From NCBI GenBank assembly GCA_032718475.1, contig JAUCBJ010003953.1, forward strand, positions 62,001-126,000: a stretch of DNA of 64,000 nucleotides. Reading direction: 5' to 3'. The notes under the pieces are model-generated. The model saw nothing but the letters and a program-made list of their open reading frames with translations. It made no database searches and was not told where the DNA came from. Of this stretch, positions 60,112 through 64,000 are shown in pieces; position 1 is the first letter of the stretch; each line of letters begins with the position of its first letter. The translations under genes and the position numbers were made by a program. This DNA is from Nemertoderma westbladi. Its lineage: Eukaryota; Xenacoelomorpha; Nemertodermatida; Nemertodermatidae.

Positions 60112-61597
60112 ACAATGCTTTATTATAATATATCAATAGAGATAGATACAAAGGTAAGTAAGTATAATATATCGAAAAGCAATGAAACAAGGCGAGGGGT
60201 ATATTTGTTACTGCAGTACCACAAACTTACGCCGGTTACGTTTCTGTTTTGCCATATCAATAGATTCATGAGCGGTGCGTTGCGTAATATAAATGTTTTT
60301 TTTTTAGTTTTTAATAATAACAATACTGCGTGTGCTGTATAATAATAATAATAATACTTTAGGTTTAACTATTTTTACTAATTCATTAAATATTGAGTGG
60401 TCAATAACTCATTGTGTTAGAAATCCATTTATTAATATCGAAACAGAGCAGAATGTACATAAATAATTTATAACGTATAATTCATTGAATTGTGATCAAT
60501 TAATTAATTAGTAACCATATATATAATTAAAGATAGCTATTACTGAACAAGCAACTTGACTTCATACAAGAAGTCACGCTAAAGAAAAATAATAACAAAT
60601 CCAAATAAACAGATAATTTACAAAAAGTAATTCCACATAAAGTTATACACAAAAGGAGGTTCGGGAACTCACCACATACAGGGTGATATTGGGTGTCTCC
60701 TGCAAATAATCGCACCTACCATCCTCCCCAAGCTAACTATATAATAGCATTCAAAGTTACAAAAAATACTGACAAATATTTCCTCCCCGTAAACATAAAT
60801 GATTGCCAATATATTTATCACCATAACACTCCCACTACCTATTTTCTGAATTTCTACACAGAAAGAAATAATTTCGCCTTCAAATATTCTTCTATAAAAC
60901 GCCAGCTTTGTTTGCATAAAAAAGCTTCGCCTATTCTATAGCCAAGCCATTCACCTTGTTGGGAGATTATTGGTTGAATATAGAGGTATTTGTATTGGCA
61001 GGTACTGTGGGACCGACAACCGCCTTAAATTCCTAAACTGTACAAACTGCCCCCGACTTGTAACTCTAGACAGTGGTTGACCCTGACCCTGACCATGACC
61101 ACCCCCACCCCCCCCCCCCACCCCTCCGTTGTATTACATGTTACCCTCATACTGCATATTCTATACGATATTTTACTCACGCAATTAAATTTACTCCGCT
61201 CGGTGTGTATCTAGGAAAAGTAAGATTCTTTAGAAGCGTACGCTTTTACTAATCGAATCAAACCCTACATATTCTTCGTTAAATAAAATGCTGACTCTGA
61301 CTCACCCAGTAGGAAACCGGGAGGTCAAAATATCTATGTGGTTATAATTCGTTTTAAGGGACCAACTCTGCCGGTACTCCTTACTTACTCTTACTGGGAT
61401 ATTGGTTTGTTCGTCGCTCTAAATATATTTCAAATTCCACATAATTACATAATATAAATCATCAAATGCTGCGCCTATTCAGTATTCACGGTCTACAGTA
61501 ACCATGGAAGCAAAGTTGTTTTACAATGTTCACTTCGTCAATATAGTATGATAAACCCTTTATGACAAAAAGTAATAAATAACATGAATGAATAAAG
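60112..61597. other. AT-rich intergenic stretch
   Basis: No gene. A CCTGACCCTGACCATGACCA-type run leads into a C-rich stretch at about 61080-61120. Confidence 0.3.
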
Positions 61598-62566
61598 TTA
61601 GAAGGAATAGCAAAAAAGCAACGCAATAAAAAGCAACGCCGATAATAAAGGATGCCGCATTCCGTCACTGCTACATTCATCAATGTTGTTACTATCGCAA
61701 CAGCTAACGGAACAATCCATATCGGAAACAGTAATAGAATCGACGAAACCCATCCTCGTATACCGCTGCGGGTAACTGGCCACCTTCGACTTGTATTCCT
61801 CCTTGCATTGGGAACTGCTGAACGACTGACAACTCGATACAGGTTCCGCACCGCACTCACCTATAGATATGGAATATTCCACACCGACTTCTTCGTTCGC
61901 CTTTAGGGTTCCAGCCAATCGTGCTTTAGTCATTCGGCAATATTTGCAATACGGCTCCCATCTGAGTTGGAATAGATCGGCTGTCTCGTTAACTAACTTG
62001 TCTATTTCCTTCTGGACATCCTGGGGGGCATTGAATAGTTTAATATCGAACGCGGCTCCTGTTTCGCACCGCAACTTATCGAGTTGACCAATATTTGGCT
62101 TTTGAACCATCCCAGGATCCAGCTCACACTCACCCTCAACAGAACAGCACCGCATTTTGCAATCAATTTCCCGGTCTCTAAGAGTTGCTGCTCCGTAGCT
62201 AATCTTCTTCAATCTTTCTCCGTATATATCGCTGCACATATTGTACAGCGGATCGGTTTCGTTACACACTGACTCGAAGCACCTCGCTTGTTGTATCGCT
62301 ATGCTGATATATTTATCGCCTTCGCTGTCGATTCGATTGAAAACAGCAACTCCGCAAGTGCTACAGTTTTGTACATCCTGGACTTCTTGTTTAAAAAGCG
62401 GGTACAATCCCTTCTTGAGAAAGTCGAATTCCTCTTCGTTTAATCCGGAGTACTTCGACAGACTAACCCGCATTCCATTTTGACAGTTGATCGGATGTAC
62501 TGGAACAATGTTGATGATCAAATTCAATAAAACAAAAGCAACGCCAAAATAGTCATAAAGTCCCAT
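61598..62566 (-). CDS. Secreted cysteine-rich protein with two matching modules and GPI-type tail
   Basis: A 322-residue protein with no family I can name with certainty. A hydrophobic signal peptide covers about residues 5-22. Two modules share nine cysteines in the same order: CSTC (68-71), C96, C101, C111, then CKMRCC (136-141) and C147; and CKYC (207-210), C238, C246, C254, then CSVSCC (285-290) and C298. The pattern C-x2-C ... C-x3-CC-x(5-7)-C recalls Ly6/uPAR three-finger domains, which usually have ten cysteines, so this is a possible relation only. The end HPLLSALLFIALLFCYSF after a small-residue stretch (SSDG, 299-302) is a typical GPI-anchor signal. Three N-glycosylation sequons are present (Asn67, Asn102, Asn193). 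It is a probable cell-surface protein. The frame is uninterrupted, without introns. Confidence 0.8.
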   Translation of the reverse strand: MGLYDYFGVAFVLLNLIINIVPVHPINCQNGMRVSLSKYSGLNEEEFDFLKKGLYPLFKQEVQDVQNCSTCGVAVFNRIDSEGDKYISIAIQQARCFESVCNETDPLYNMCSDIYGERLKKISYGAATLRDREIDCKMRCCSVEGECELDPGMVQKPNIGQLDKLRCETGAAFDIKLFNAPQDVQKEIDKLVNETADLFQLRWEPYCKYCRMTKARLAGTLKANEEVGVEYSISIGECGAEPVSSCQSFSSSQCKEEYKSKVASYPQRYTRMGFVDSITVSDMDCSVSCCDSNNIDECSSDGMRHPLLSALLFIALLFCYSF

Positions 62567-62779
62567 TTCAAACAGTCAATAGCTGAATAGTTCAGCGTGA
62601 TTCACTTGTTACTTCTTATGCTTGTTACCGGTAGTGGTTAATACTGTGATAGTACCGGTAATACAGTAATAGCAATAGGCTGATAGGCCTACAAATTTGG
62701 ACAATCGCTATAGGCTACTGCCAGACTGCAGTACCCCTACTGCACTGTCACTGTAAGTATTTAAAACTGTAAAAGCACG

Positions 62780-63720
62780 TTAAATCCGCTCTAATCAGAC
62801 AGCCCTTTTCAGCATTTATCATGCTGCACGAAGGCCTCTGAACAGTTTCAACAGCTATTTTCGGCATTCTCATATTGCACGAAGCCCTCTGAACAACTTC
62901 AAATGTTATTTTCAGCATTTATCATGCTGCATGAAGGAATCTGAACAGTTTTATCAGCTCTTTTCGGTATTTATCATGCTGCATGAAGGCCTTTTGGCAG
63001 TTTCAACAGCCCTTTTCCGCATTTCTCATGCTGCACGAAGGCCTCTGAACAGTTTCAACATCAATTTTCAGCATTTCTCATGTTGCACGAAGCCATCTGA
63101 ACAATTTCAACTGTTATTTTCAGCATTTATCATGCTACATGAAGGACTCTGAACAGTTTTATCAACTCTTTTCAGTATTTCACATTCTGCGCGAAGGCCT
63201 GAAAGTTTCAAAACCTATTTTCAGTCCTTCTTAAGCTGCTCGAAGATCTCTGAACAGTTTCAACAACTATTTTCAGCATTTATCATGCTCAGATGCTGCA
63301 CAAAGCTGCAAAGGTCTCTGAATAGTTTCAACATCTCTTTTCAGCGTTTATCATGCTGCACAAAGGACTCTACTCTGAGCAGCTTTGAGAGATCTGTTAT
63401 GGATTTTTCAAACTGTGCGAAGGCCTCTGGGCAGTTTTATCAGTTCTTTTCAGTTTTTCTCATGATGCATGAAACCCTCTGAACAATTTCAACTGCACTT
63501 TTCGGCATTTATCATGCTATACAAAGGACTCTGAACAGATTTAACAGCTCTTTTCAGTATTTAACATGCTGTGCGAAGGCTTAAATAGTTTCAAAAGGTC
63601 TTTTTAGTATTTATAGTGCAGCAAGAATGCCTCTAACTAAAGCGTTTTGACAGCTTGTTTCAGTCTGTCAGTAGGCCTACCGGTATTTATGATGCTGTAC
63701 GAACGCCTCTAAATAGATTT
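62780..63720. repeat. Degenerate 51-bp tandem repeat, about 17 copies
   Basis: The unit contains CTCTGAACAGTTTCAACAGC, TCTTTTCAGCATTTATCATG and CTGCACGAAGG. Copies differ by about 10-25 percent and by small indels, so the array is older than the others in this window. Confidence 0.9.
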
Positions 63721-63754
63721 GGTGGGGGTGAAATGAATATAAGAACCCATCGTT

Positions 63755-64000
63755 CATGTCGATACCGGTATTGACATTAGATGTCAAAATTGACATGCAA
63801 TAAAACATATCATTAAAATTATTACAAACAACAATATACATTAGTTGGATTCAACAATATTTTAATTAAAATAGATATTCTCTTTACAAAAAAACATTTT
63901 TTACGTTTCAAATCACAATATTTTAAAAATTTATGATCAAAACATGTCAATATTGACATCATGTCAATTTTGACATGGTTGCATGGAACATGTCAATATT
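63755..64000. repeat. Cluster of TGTCAATATTGACA palindromes at the window edge
   Basis: Repeated ATGTCAAAATTGACATG, ATGTCAATATTGACAT (perfect palindrome, 63944-63959) and ATGTCAATTTTGACATGG within 250 bp. This may be the end of an element that continues past the window. Confidence 0.6.

Overview
The window is a piece of nuclear genome from an animal, most likely a marine invertebrate; the phylum cannot be fixed from the sequence alone. Evidence: a gene with GT-AG introns (imidazolonepropionase, eight exons), a Rho-family GTPase with a CaaX end, UFD1 with its p97-binding boxes, a secreted cysteine-rich protein with a GPI-type tail, LINE reverse-transcriptase debris, a tRNA-derived SINE and several foldback or MITE-like elements. 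DNA outside genes is AT-rich and interrupted by unusually many minisatellites and poly-C or poly-G runs. Palindromic words such as TAGGCCTA and TACCGGTA recur throughout.

Layout. 1-17.8 kb: no intact gene; it holds a foldback element with C/G-rich minisatellite arms, a TA-flanked MITE, 48-bp and 44-bp arrays, an inverted SINE pair and a decayed LINE. 17.8-25 kb: two same-strand, single-exon UFD1 copies about 5.2 kb apart. 26.5-30 kb: a 3.5-kb array of a 33-bp unit. 30.6-44.1 kb (minus): AMDHD1 (imidazolonepropionase), 434 codons assembled from eight exons with every junction in phase. Its introns carry a TAAG microsatellite, a foldback element of about 970 bp, 45-bp and 30-bp minisatellites, and a 6.8-kb G/T-rich array. 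The 30-bp array carries copies of the exon-5 splice donor. 44.2-49 kb: 28-bp and 17-bp arrays upstream of AMDHD1. 50.6-54 kb: a MITE, an intronless divergent Rho-like GTPase and a foldback element. 55-56.5 kb: a Gfo/Idh/MocA oxidoreductase pseudogene. 58 kb: an intact DUF924-family gene. 61.6-62.6 kb: a secreted, probably GPI-anchored protein with two matching nine-cysteine modules. 62.8-63.7 kb: a degenerate 51-bp array.

The genes do not form a pathway. AMDHD1 belongs to histidine breakdown, UFD1 to p97-dependent ubiquitin-protein extraction, the Rho-like protein to membrane signalling, and the cysteine-rich protein to the cell surface. The long open frames inside the arrays follow from unit lengths and composition and are not annotated as genes. 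The strongest leads are the minisatellite that copied a splice site, the missing catalytic Glu in AMDHD1, the paired intronless UFD1 genes, the switch-altered Rho protein and the two-module cysteine-rich protein.
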